Part shown: positions 1 to 6,710 of the stretch, piece after piece
Numbering within the stretch: position 1 is the stretch's first letter
Layout of the letters: the number at the start of each line of letters is the position of its first letter
Origin: a bacterium
GTDB lineage: Bacteria; Actinomycetota; Acidimicrobiia; Acidimicrobiales; CATQHL01
DNA: 10,969 nucleotides
Direction: 5' to 3'
NCBI GenBank assembly: GCA_028819945.1
Contig: JAPPKQ010000114.1
Span: 1 to 10,969 of the forward strand
Translations under genes and position numbers: made by a program
Notes under the pieces: model-generated
What the model saw: only the letters and a program-made list of their open reading frames with translations
Databases searched by the model: none
Told to the model about the DNA's origin: nothing

Positions 1-610
1 GGACGATCGCATCACCGAAGTGGTCCGCCAGGGCAACGCCCACCAAGTCTAGGGCGCTGGTGGCCAGTTGCCGGGACACGGCGTTCTCCTCGCGGAATGC
101 GAACGGTTCCAGCGAGCGCAGGAACGATGAGACCGGGGCGGTGACCTTGCCGTTGCTGCGCATGCGCACGGCGGTCAGCGGTTCGGGGAATGGGCAGCGC
201 TCGAGCAGGAACTGGCGGTCGAACTGCAGAACCAGCATGTCGAACTGATCCGGCATGACGAGGTTGTAGGGCCGGGTGGCGTCGTAGAGGGCGAAATCGC
301 CCGCCTCCAGGACGGCTTGCCGGTCGTCCTGGATCACGACCCCCACGCCGCTCAACTGCAGCGACACGAGCACCTCGCCCCTCGGCTCGCTGCGGATCAG
401 CGACGGCGAGCGGTGGACGGTGTGGGGCTGGGCGTGCACGCGGCTGAGGGCCAGCACACCGAGATCGGAGCTGGAGATCTCGGCCTGGAACGGCTGTTCC
501 GACGGCAGCGTCTCGGCCTCGAGGCGGACGAACGCGGAGCAGATGACCTCGTGCCAGAAGTCGAACCGTTCCCGGTCGGCGACGGTGTCGGTGTTCGCGG
601 TTGTGATCAT
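1..610 (-). CDS. AraC-family transcriptional regulator, N-terminal part (runs off the left edge)
   Basis: Reading leftward from an ATG at 608-610, an open frame of about 203 codons continues to the window edge without a stop. The protein starts MITTANTDTVADRERFDFWH and continues with EVICSAFVRLEAETLPSEQP, the start of an AraC-binding-like domain (AraC_binding_2 type). Later pieces include DFALYDATRPYNLVMPDQFD and LVLQFDRQFLLERCP. The domain matches the first ~200 residues of the regulator at 8574-9545 almost without gaps, with many identities, so the two are paralogues. The DNA-binding helix-turn-helix half should lie to the left, outside the window. An in-frame GTG lies 33 bases upstream of the ATG, but the paralogue alignment favours the ATG. 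A purine-rich GGAGGGGGAGG lies about 15 bases upstream of the ATG. The gene is divergent from the nitrilase gene, the position expected of its regulator; the Rhodococcus nitrilase activator NitR is also AraC-family. The inducer is unknown. Confidence 0.88.
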   Translation of the reverse strand, partial: MITTANTDTVADRERFDFWHEVICSAFVRLEAETLPSEQPFQAEISSSDLGVLALSRVHAQPHTVHRSPSLIRSEPRGEVLVSLQLSGVGVVIQDDRQAVLEAGDFALYDATRPYNLVMPDQFDMLVLQFDRQFLLERCPFPEPLTAVRMRSNGKVTAPVSSFLRSLEPFAFREENAVSRQLATSALDLVGVALADHFGDAIV

Positions 611-675
611 GCCCTGATCCCGCCGGCCTCCCCCTCCGAACTGCGCCGGCACAGAAATCCCTGCCAGCGCAACTA

Positions 676-687
676 AGAGTGCACTCT
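676..687. promoter_or_regulatory. 12-bp perfect palindrome in the divergent regulator/nitrilase control region
   Basis: AGAGTGCACTCT is a perfect inverted repeat without a spacer. It lies 65 bases upstream of the AraC-family start codon and 183 bases upstream of the nitrilase start codon. The 260-base gap between the two divergent genes must hold both promoters, so an operator here is plausible. AraC-family proteins usually bind direct or loosely repeated sites, so a symmetric site could belong to a different, dimeric regulator. I could not assign convincing -35/-10 boxes for either gene. Confidence 0.35.
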
Positions 688-751
688 GAGACAAGACATT
701 ACACACTGCTGGAAATGCGGGGGTCGCGGGCCCCTTCATAGCTTCGTCGAC

Positions 752-874
752 ATGGTGGAGAGAACCGCGACCCTCGCCGGCGGCACCGCCGCGCCGCGCG
801 CGATGCGACCCGGCACACGGACGCACATCTCTTCCCCCACCCGCCGGTTCGCTTCGTCGAAGGAGTCGCAATGA
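752..874 (+). CDS. possible 40-codon leader ORF overlapping the nitrilase start
   Basis: An ATG at 752 opens a 40-codon frame (starting MVERTATLAGGT) whose TGA at 872-874 overlaps the nitrilase ATG as ATGA. This is the same joint used elsewhere in the operon. There is no Shine-Dalgarno sequence before the ATG, and the peptide is basic, Arg/Ser/Thr-rich and not recognised. Short open frames arise easily by chance in such GC-rich DNA. It could be a coupled leader peptide or mere untranslated leader; I lean to the latter. Confidence 0.15.
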   Translation: MVERTATLAGGTAAPRAMRPGTRTHISSPTRRFASSKESQ

Positions 875-1902
875 CAGCAGCCGCCCCGTTCGTGGCCGCC
901 GCCGTGCAGGCGGAGCCGTGTTGGCTCGACGTGGAAGCCGGCGTCGAGCGGGCCGTCGGCCTGATTGCCGAGGCGGCCGGCAACGATGCCCGACTCGTGG
1001 CGTTCCCGGAGACGTGGATTCCCGGCTATCCGCACTTCCTGTGGCTCGGACCGCAGGCCTGGGGCATGCAGTTCGTGCAGCGCTACCACGAGAACTCGAT
1101 CACCGTCGGCGACGAGGCCTTCCAGCGTCTCGCCCGGGCGTCCGCCGACAACGACATCTGTGTCGTGCTCGGGGCCAGCGAGAAGGACCGGGGATCCCTC
1201 TACATGGCGCAGTTCGCGTTCGGCGCCGACGGCGAGGTTCTGTTCTGCCGCCGCAAGTTGAAGCCCACCCACGTGGAACGCGCCCTGTTCGGCCAGGGCG
1301 ACGGCAGCCACCTGCACGTCCAGGAGGTCGCCGGAATCGGCTGGCTCGGGGCCTTGAACTGCTGGGAGCACCTCCAGCCACTCACCAAGTTCGCCATGTA
1401 CAGCCAGGGCGAGCAGGTGCACGTGGCGGGCTGGCCCTCGTTCTGCCTCTACCGCGGACTCGCCAACGCCCTCGACATCGACGTCAACATGAACGCGACG
1501 CAGGTCTACGCGGTGGAGGGCTCGTGCTTCACGATCGCGGCGACCACCGTGACCGGCGAGGCCGGCCTCGACCTGTTCTGCCAGAACGACGAGCAACGGG
1601 CCCTGCTCGGCGGTGTCGGCGGCGGCGGTTGCAGCCGCATCTACGCACCGGACGGGCGGATCATCTCGAACCTCCTCGACGAGCACGAAGAAGGGATCGT
1701 CTACGCCGAGATCGACCTGTCGCTCATCCCCCTCTCGAAGGTCGCCCAGGACCCCAGTGGCCACTACGCACGCCCCGACGTCACCCGCCTCATCTTCGAC
1801 CCCCGGCCGCAGCCGGCGGTGGAGATCGTCGGCGACGAGGCGGCCGCATCCGGCGACGGCGAAGGGGGACTCGAGGAACTCCCACAGCCCGCAACGGTCT
1901 GA
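871..1902 (+). CDS. nit: nitrilase (bacterial aliphatic/arylacetonitrilase branch)
   Basis: This cytoplasmic carbon-nitrogen hydrolase (343 aa) converts a nitrile plus two waters to a carboxylic acid and ammonia. The family catalytic triad is visible: Glu47 in FPET, Lys129 in RRKLKPTHVER, and nucleophile Cys164 in ALNCWEHLQPL. Further hallmarks are AGWPSF (186-191), VNMNATQVYAVEGSCF (205-220), and DPSGHYARPDVTRL near residues 294-307. From memory these segments resemble Rhodococcus rhodochrous J1 nitrilase closely, where the triad is Glu48/Lys131/Cys165. Length is slightly below the 350-370 usual for filament-forming nitrilases because the variable tail is short. The ATG start is set by AGGAG at 861-865 with a 5-base gap. 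The gene heads the operon, 34 bases before the binding-protein gene, and faces an AraC-family regulator. The aldoxime dehydratase at the end of the same operon could supply its substrate. Class is certain; aromatic versus aliphatic preference is not readable. Confidence 0.95.
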   Translation: MTAAAPFVAAAVQAEPCWLDVEAGVERAVGLIAEAAGNDARLVAFPETWIPGYPHFLWLGPQAWGMQFVQRYHENSITVGDEAFQRLARASADNDICVVLGASEKDRGSLYMAQFAFGADGEVLFCRRKLKPTHVERALFGQGDGSHLHVQEVAGIGWLGALNCWEHLQPLTKFAMYSQGEQVHVAGWPSFCLYRGLANALDIDVNMNATQVYAVEGSCFTIAATTVTGEAGLDLFCQNDEQRALLGGVGGGGCSRIYAPDGRIISNLLDEHEEGIVYAEIDLSLIPLSKVAQDPSGHYARPDVTRLIFDPRPQPAVEIVGDEAAASGDGEGGLEELPQPATV

Positions 1903-1936
1903 GAGGCCAACACCCGCATCCGAAACGGAGGACATC

Positions 1937-3295
1937 ATGACGAACCGCACACTCTGGCGTTCCCCGCTACTCCCGGCGGTGCTCGCCACCTTCGCCCTGC
2001 TGGTGGCCGCCTGTGCGTCCGAGGGCGACGCGGCCCCCGAGCCGCCGGCGCCGACACCTGCTCCAGCACCCGCAACCCAGCCGGAGGCCGCGCCGGAACC
2101 GCCACCGCCTGCCCCTGAACCCGAGACCGCTTCGCCGCCGCCGGCGGAGCCGGAGGCTGCGCCCGAACCTCCACCGCCTCCGTCGCCCGAACCGGCACCT
2201 GCCGAAGCCACCGGTGAGCCGATCCTGGTCGGCAACATCAGCTCCCTGACCGGCGGCGCTCTGTTCCCCGAGGCCTCCGCCGCGGCGAAGGCCGTCTTCG
2301 ACCGGGTGAATGCCGCCGGGGGGATCGGCGGGCGCCCCATCGAGTTGATCATCGAGGACGACGGCGGGACGCCCGAGGGTGCCGCAACCGCGGCCCGCAA
2401 GCTCGTGGAGCAGGACGACGTGGTGGCCATGGTGGGCTCGGCCAGCACGCTGGAGTGTGTGGTGAACGCCGGCCTCTACGCGGAGGCCGGCGTGTACTCG
2501 ATCCAAGGCACCGGCGTGGACCCGCTGTGCTTCCTGTCGCCGAACATCTCCCCGGTCAACACCGGCCCCTACGCGGGCATCACGGTGTCGCTGTACTACG
2601 CCTCCGAGACTCTCGGCTTCGAGAACGTCTGCAACGTGAACCTCTTCGTCGTGCCCGACCTGGCGCCGGCCTTCGACGCAGCCGTGGCCCGCTGGGAGGA
2701 GTTGACCGGCAAGTCTCTGGCCTTCCGGATCGCCGCCGCCACGCTGCAGGACGACCCGACCCCGCTGATGCTGCAGGCCCGCGATGCCGGCTGCCAGGCG
2801 GTCGTGATCGACGGCGTGGAGCCGCACGCACTCGCCGTGGGGCGCGCCATCGAGGCGCAGGGACTGCAGGACATCACCTGGATCGGTCTCACCTCGTACT
2901 ACACCGACGCCATCGCCGGCCAGCTCGGCAGCGCCGGCAACGGACTGCAGGCCAACTCCGAGTTCGAGCCCTACGGCTCGACGTCGCCGGTGCTGGACGA
3001 CTGGCGCCGGCTCATGATCGACAGCGACGTGGCGCTGACGTCCTTCGCCCAGGGCGGCTACCTGGCGGCGGCGATCTTCGTCGACACCCTCGGCGGCATC
3101 GACGGCGAGATCACCCGCGAGTCGGTGGCTGCGGCCCTGCTCGCGCTGGACCGTTATGACACGCCCCTGCTGGGTACCCCATACTCGTTCGGTGATGCGC
3201 CGATCCACGCCCCGAACCAGGCCAGCAAGTTCGTGGTGCTGGAGGACGGCGCCTGGGTGACCGCACTCGACGAATGGGTCGTGCTGCCGAACTGA
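1937..3295 (+). CDS. lipoprotein substrate-binding protein of a branched-chain-amino-acid-type ABC importer
   Basis: This is the extracytoplasmic receptor of the importer encoded by the next three genes (452 aa). The frame is open from 1613, but the real start is the ATG at 1937: GGAGG at 1927-1931 sits 5 bases upstream, and a lipoprotein signal follows directly (basic MTNRTLWR, hydrophobic core, lipobox LVAAC with Cys26 as the lipidated residue). Residues 27-92 are a Pro/Ala/Glu-rich linker that probably holds the receptor away from the membrane. The ligand-binding fold (Peripla_BP_6 type) starts at GEPILVGNISSLTGG (93-107), with FDRVNAAGGIGGRPIELIIE (121-140) and DDGGTPEGAATAARKLVEQD (141-160) typical of LivK-like proteins. 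Cys174, Cys198, Cys232 and Cys286 could form disulfides outside the cell. LivK-like proteins bind amino acids, amides, urea and aromatic acids, so the ligand is open. Operon context suggests an aldoxime, a nitrile or a precursor (inference). Confidence 0.92.
   Translation: MTNRTLWRSPLLPAVLATFALLVAACASEGDAAPEPPAPTPAPAPATQPEAAPEPPPPAPEPETASPPPAEPEAAPEPPPPPSPEPAPAEATGEPILVGNISSLTGGALFPEASAAAKAVFDRVNAAGGIGGRPIELIIEDDGGTPEGAATAARKLVEQDDVVAMVGSASTLECVVNAGLYAEAGVYSIQGTGVDPLCFLSPNISPVNTGPYAGITVSLYYASETLGFENVCNVNLFVVPDLAPAFDAAVARWEELTGKSLAFRIAAATLQDDPTPLMLQARDAGCQAVVIDGVEPHALAVGRAIEAQGLQDITWIGLTSYYTDAIAGQLGSAGNGLQANSEFEPYGSTSPVLDDWRRLMIDSDVALTSFAQGGYLAAAIFVDTLGGIDGEITRESVAAALLALDRYDTPLLGTPYSFGDAPIHAPNQASKFVVLEDGAWVTALDEWVVLPN
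2081..2179 (+). repeat. imperfect 69-bp-period repeat encoding the Pro-rich linker
   Basis: Within the binding-protein gene the ten-residue motif PEAAPEPPPP occurs at residues 49-58 (bases 2081-2110) and again at 72-81 (bases 2150-2179). The spacing is exactly 69 bases. The copies differ mainly at third codon positions, which suggests an old in-frame duplication kept by selection for composition. Confidence 0.6.
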
Positions 3296-3335
3296 CCGCC
3301 ACCAGCGGCGCCACGGCGACCAGGGCCGCTCGGGT

Positions 3336-4193
3336 TTGCTCACGCTGACCGTCGCCGCCACCGCAGCCGCCGGTGCGTACGCCATGTTGGGCGTCAGCAT
3401 CGTCGTGCTGTACCGGATGGCCGGGGTCGTCAACTTCAGTGTCGCCGTGGTCGGGGCGTTCGGCGCCTACACCACCGCGGCCGCCTTCGGCCAGGGCTGG
3501 CCGTTCGGTGCCGCCATGGTCGTCGGCATCGCCCTGGCCGCGGCGCTGGCGATGCTCACCGGACTGATCTTCGCCCGGTTCTTCGCCACCGCCGACAGCG
3601 CGGCGCGCACCGCGGCGATGATCGCCGCCACCGTCGGCTTATTCGCCGTGGGGTTCCGCATCTTCGGCGACGCTCCGCGCAGTGTGCCGGTGCTGTTCCC
3701 GGGCGTGTCCTGGTCGGCGGGCAACGTGGTCGTCACCTTGAGCAGCATCATCGTGATCGGCGCGGCGATCCTCACTGTGCTGCTGATGCGCTGGGTGCTG
3801 GCCCGCACGCGGCTCGGCACGCAGGTGCGGGCCATGTCCGAGCGGCCGGTCACCGCGGAGTTGTTGGGCGTACCGATCTACGCCCGCACGACCACGGTGT
3901 GGGGCTTCACCGGCGCCGTCTCGGCGTTCGGGATGATCGTGGTGGCGTCGAACCTGCCGGGCGGGTTCTCGAGCCTGGGGTTCCTGATCTTCCCCGCCAT
4001 GGCCGCAGCGCTGATCGGAGCCTTCCGCAGCCTTCCTCTGGCGTTCGCCGGCGGCCTCGTCGTGGCCATCATCGAGTCGCTGTCCTCGTACCGGCCCTCG
4101 TGGGCGGAGTACCGGGGCGCCGTGCCGTTCCTCATCGCCCTGGTCGTCCTGCTGTGGACCCAGCGGAAGCAGGTCTGGGATGCGGCGCGCTGA
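3336..4193 (+). CDS. livH: LivH-type ABC permease
   Basis: This integral membrane permease (285 aa) pairs with the LivM half of the next gene to form the channel. Hydrophobic segments cover nearly the whole chain, at about residues 2-25, 32-50, 58-80, 90-110, 130-152, 190-206, 213-229, 234-249 and 261-274. AYAMLGVSIVVLYRMAGVVN (15-34) corresponds to the LivH signature around the first helices (LivH proteins typically read YALLALGLTLIYG...INFAHG). RLGTQVRAMSERPVTAELLG (159-178) is the cytoplasmic loop that docks on the ATPase. I chose the TTG at 3336 because starting at the first in-frame ATG (3384) would delete the first helix, and no other start codon lies upstream in frame. No strong ribosome binding site is seen, so TTG plus a weak site suggests lower initiation or coupling to the upstream gene. 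It begins 40 bases after the binding-protein stop and overlaps the next gene by 14 bases. Confidence 0.9.
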   Translation: MLTLTVAATAAAGAYAMLGVSIVVLYRMAGVVNFSVAVVGAFGAYTTAAAFGQGWPFGAAMVVGIALAAALAMLTGLIFARFFATADSAARTAAMIAATVGLFAVGFRIFGDAPRSVPVLFPGVSWSAGNVVVTLSSIIVIGAAILTVLLMRWVLARTRLGTQVRAMSERPVTAELLGVPIYARTTTVWGFTGAVSAFGMIVVASNLPGGFSSLGFLIFPAMAAALIGAFRSLPLAFAGGLVVAIIESLSSYRPSWAEYRGAVPFLIALVVLLWTQRKQVWDAAR

Positions 4194-5961
4194 GGCCGCC
4201 GGCGGCGCGGCGTACGTCGCCGGCGTGTTGTTGATCGCCCGGTTCGCTGACGAGTTCTGGCTGTTCCTGCTGACGAGCGCCCTGATCACTGCCCTGGTGG
4301 CCGTCAGCGTCGGGGTCATCTACGACAACGCCGGGCTGCTGTCACTGTGCCAGATGACCTTCGCCGGGATCGGCGCCTGGACCGTGGGCTGGCTCAGTCA
4401 TCGCACCGACCTGCCGTTCCTGGCACAGTTGCCGCTCGCTGCCATGGTGGCCCTGGCCGTCGGCGTCCTGGTGGGTGTCCCGGCGCTGCGCCTGCGGGGG
4501 CTGAACCTGGCGGTGTTCACGCTGGTGTTCAGCGCCGCCGTGTCGCGGGTGGTATTCGCCGACGGCTTCCCCGGCCTCCTGGAGGGCAACCGCGTGGGGC
4601 CTCCCGGCTTCGCCGACGGCGACGCCGGCTTCTTCCTGCTGGTGGCGGTCACACTGGGGCTCGTGGCAGCGGTCGTGACCGCACTGCGCCGGGCGCGGTT
4701 GGGGCGCTGGTGGTTCTCGGTGCGACGCAGCGAGCGGGCCGTGGCCGCCCTGGGGCGCAGCGTGGTGCGGACCAAGCTGTCGGCGTTCGCCGTCAGCGCC
4801 GCGATCGCCGGCGTGGCGGGCGGTCTGCTGGTGGCGCTCAACGGCGTCGTCAGCGGGGCCAGCTTCGAGCCCCTGGAATCCATGACGATCCTGACCGCGG
4901 CGCTGATGTTCGGCGCCGGGCACTTCGAGGGCGCCCTCCTCGCAGGGCTGTTCGGGCGGCTGATCCCCAACTTCCTGAGCGACCTGGGACTCCCCCAGGA
5001 CATCGCCCCGATGATCTTCGCCGCCGGCGGTCTCGCGGCGCTCAGCCAAGGCGAGGGCGGGCTCTCCGCTGCGCTGCGGGCCGGGCTGCGGCGCCTCCGG
5101 GCCCCCGCGGTCGCGCCCGAACCGGTCCCCGCCCTCGTCGCTCGGACCGCCGGCACAACCGACATCACCGCACAGCCGGATCGCGGCGCCAGCGAGGAAG
5201 ACGACGATGTCGATCCGAGCACGAGGCCGGCCAATGATCCTGGCAGGGTCTCGGTGCTGACACTCGAGCGCATCTCGGTCGACTACGGGGCCGTGCGTGC
5301 GCTCGACGACGTGTCGCTGCACATGGCGCCCGGGACGATCCTGGGGCTCATCGGCCCCAACGGCGCCGGGAAGTCCACACTCGTGGATGCCGTCGCCGGG
5401 TTCATCGGCGGTCACGACGGCACAGTGACCCTCGCCGGGGAGGACATCGGCCGGCTGGCGCCCCGCCTGCGGGCCGGTCGCGGCGTGCGACGCTCGTTCC
5501 AGCAGAGCCACGTGCCGCTGGATCTCAGCATCGGCGGCTATCTGGATCTGGCGGCGGGTCACTCGGGCCCGCCGCTCACCGACGCGCTGGCTCACTTCGG
5601 GTTGCCGCCGGCGGCCACAGCCGTGCGGTCACTGGACGTCGGGACGAGGCGCATCCTGGAGGTCTGCGGCACCGTCGTGTCCCGACCACGGGTGGTGCTC
5701 CTGGACGAGCCGGCCGCCGGCCTCGCCGGTCACACTCGCGAGCGGTTCGTGGCGGCACTGGCCGCTATCCCCTCGACATTCGGGTCGTCGGTTCTGCTCA
5801 TCGAGCACGACCTGGACGTCGTGGCGGCGACCTGCGACCGGGTCGTCGTCCTGAACTTCGGGCGGGTCATCGCCGATGGAACGCCTGATGAGGTACTGAC
5901 GCATCCCGCGGTGGTTGCGGCTTATCTGGGGGCCTCCAACGGCAGAGCGGAGCCGTCGTGA
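4180..5961 (+). CDS. fused LivM-type permease and LivG-type ATPase
   Basis: This 593-aa protein joins two subunits that are usually separate. Residues ~1-310 are a LivM-like membrane domain, with GVIYDNAGLLSLCQMTFAGI (46-65) where LivM has its GLLSLG...F.GIGAY motif and the loop RLGRWWFSVRRSERAVAALG near 172-191. Residues ~311-365 form a Pro/Ala and acidic linker containing SEEDDDVD. Residues ~366-593 are the ATPase: Walker A GPNGAGKST (392-400), Q-loop RRSFQQSHV, Walker B VVLLDEPAAGL with Asp509 and Glu510, and the switch His543 in LIEHD. The ABC signature is degenerate (SLDVGTRRILEVCGTV, where LivG usually has LPYGQQRRLEIARAL), so the catalytic site completed by this motif may be weak. The gene overlaps livH by 14 bases and its TGA overlaps the next gene's GTG (GTGA), a sign of translational coupling and equal subunit supply. 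Confidence 0.92.
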   Translation: MRRAEAAGGAAYVAGVLLIARFADEFWLFLLTSALITALVAVSVGVIYDNAGLLSLCQMTFAGIGAWTVGWLSHRTDLPFLAQLPLAAMVALAVGVLVGVPALRLRGLNLAVFTLVFSAAVSRVVFADGFPGLLEGNRVGPPGFADGDAGFFLLVAVTLGLVAAVVTALRRARLGRWWFSVRRSERAVAALGRSVVRTKLSAFAVSAAIAGVAGGLLVALNGVVSGASFEPLESMTILTAALMFGAGHFEGALLAGLFGRLIPNFLSDLGLPQDIAPMIFAAGGLAALSQGEGGLSAALRAGLRRLRAPAVAPEPVPALVARTAGTTDITAQPDRGASEEDDDVDPSTRPANDPGRVSVLTLERISVDYGAVRALDDVSLHMAPGTILGLIGPNGAGKSTLVDAVAGFIGGHDGTVTLAGEDIGRLAPRLRAGRGVRRSFQQSHVPLDLSIGGYLDLAAGHSGPPLTDALAHFGLPPAATAVRSLDVGTRRILEVCGTVVSRPRVVLLDEPAAGLAGHTRERFVAALAAIPSTFGSSVLLIEHDLDVVAATCDRVVVLNFGRVIADGTPDEVLTHPAVVAAYLGASNGRAEPS

Positions 5962-6710
5962 CCGGCCTGCGCGTCGAGGGCGCCTGCGTGGACCGCGCCG
6001 GAGCGCCGGTGGTGCACGACGTGGATCTCGACGTCGCCGCCGGCGAGGTAACGGTGCTGCTGGGCGCCAACGGTGTCGGCAAGTCCACGCTGCTGGACGG
6101 CATCGCCGGGGTGGCACCGACGCGCTCGGGCCGGGTATTCCTCGGCGGGGTTGAGATCGGTGGCCGCTCCCACCGCCGGAGGGTGCGCACCGGCCTGGCA
6201 TACGTACAACAGGGCCGCGAAGTCTTCGGCGAGCTGACCGTCGAGGAGAACCTGCTGGTGGCGGCTCCCCGCCGGCGGATCGGCAGGGCGTTCGATTTGT
6301 TCCCGGAACTACAGCCGCGCGCCGCCGTGGCGGCCTCGCTGCTCTCCGGCGGCGAGCAGCAGATGCTGGTGCTGGCACGTGCCCTGCTCGGCGAGCCGAA
6401 GACGCTGATGATCGACGAACTGTCCCTCGGCCTGGCGCCCGTCATCGTGGACCGTGTCCTGGCCACGGTCGCGCAGTTGGCCGCCGACGGTCTGGGGATC
6501 CTCCTCGTGGAACAGTTCGCCGACCGGGCGCTGGCCTACGGGCACCGGGCCGCGGTCATGGCACGCGGCCGGATAGTGCTGCAGGGCCCTGCGGCCGAAC
6601 TCCGCAGCCGCCTCGACCAACTCCGAGCCGCCTACCTCGGCGGCGAAGCCAACCCGACGAACTCCGGCGGCACCGCCTCGGAGGACGCGACTGAGGAGGA
6701 GCAACCATGA
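5958..6710 (+). CDS. livF: LivF-type ABC ATPase
   Basis: This is the second ATPase subunit of the importer (250 aa), working on the inner face of the membrane with the LivG half of the preceding protein. Visible motifs are Walker A GANGVGKST (36-44), Q-loop AYVQQGREVF (81-90), an intact ABC signature LSGGEQQM (129-136), and Walker B TLMIDELSLGLAP (149-161). In Walker B the usual DEP is DEL, with the catalytic Glu154 kept. The switch position reads VEQF with Gln186 in place of His, as is usual in LivF. The C-terminal 25 residues are polar and acidic and seem unstructured. It starts with GTG inside the GTGA overlap at 5958-5961 and ends in an ATGA overlap (6707-6710) with the aldoxime dehydratase gene, which ties the enzyme to the transporter. 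Confidence 0.93.
   Translation: MTGLRVEGACVDRAGAPVVHDVDLDVAAGEVTVLLGANGVGKSTLLDGIAGVAPTRSGRVFLGGVEIGGRSHRRRVRTGLAYVQQGREVFGELTVEENLLVAAPRRRIGRAFDLFPELQPRAAVAASLLSGGEQQMLVLARALLGEPKTLMIDELSLGLAPVIVDRVLATVAQLAADGLGILLVEQFADRALAYGHRAAVMARGRIVLQGPAAELRSRLDQLRAAYLGGEANPTNSGGTASEDATEEEQP

Noticed and set aside
317..676. 119-codon plus-strand frame at the left end
   Set aside because: It is antisense to the partial AraC-family regulator, which has a clear domain and a paralogue in the window.
1613..1936. N-terminal extension of the binding protein to an ATG at 1613
   Set aside because: It overlaps the nitrilase out of frame and would bury the lipoprotein signal; the ATG at 1937 has a good ribosome binding site.
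918..1940. 340-codon plus-strand frame overlapping the nitrilase
   Set aside because: It is an Arg/Pro-rich out-of-frame reading of the nitrilase gene, with no start signal.
736..2448. 570-codon open frame on the minus strand
   Set aside because: It is antisense to the nitrilase and binding-protein genes, with low-complexity Gly/Ser/Ala-rich sequence and no family motif. It is a by-product of GC-rich codon use.
1967..3433. 488-codon open frame on the minus strand
   Set aside because: It is antisense to the binding protein, with Arg/Gly-rich sequence lacking recognisable domains, while the plus strand encodes a clear lipoprotein.
3384..4193. livH starting at the first in-frame ATG (3384)
   Set aside because: It would remove most of the conserved first helix; the TTG at 3336 retains it.
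4342..5595. 417-codon open frame on the minus strand
   Set aside because: It is antisense to the LivM-LivG fusion, whose ATPase and permease motifs are unambiguous.
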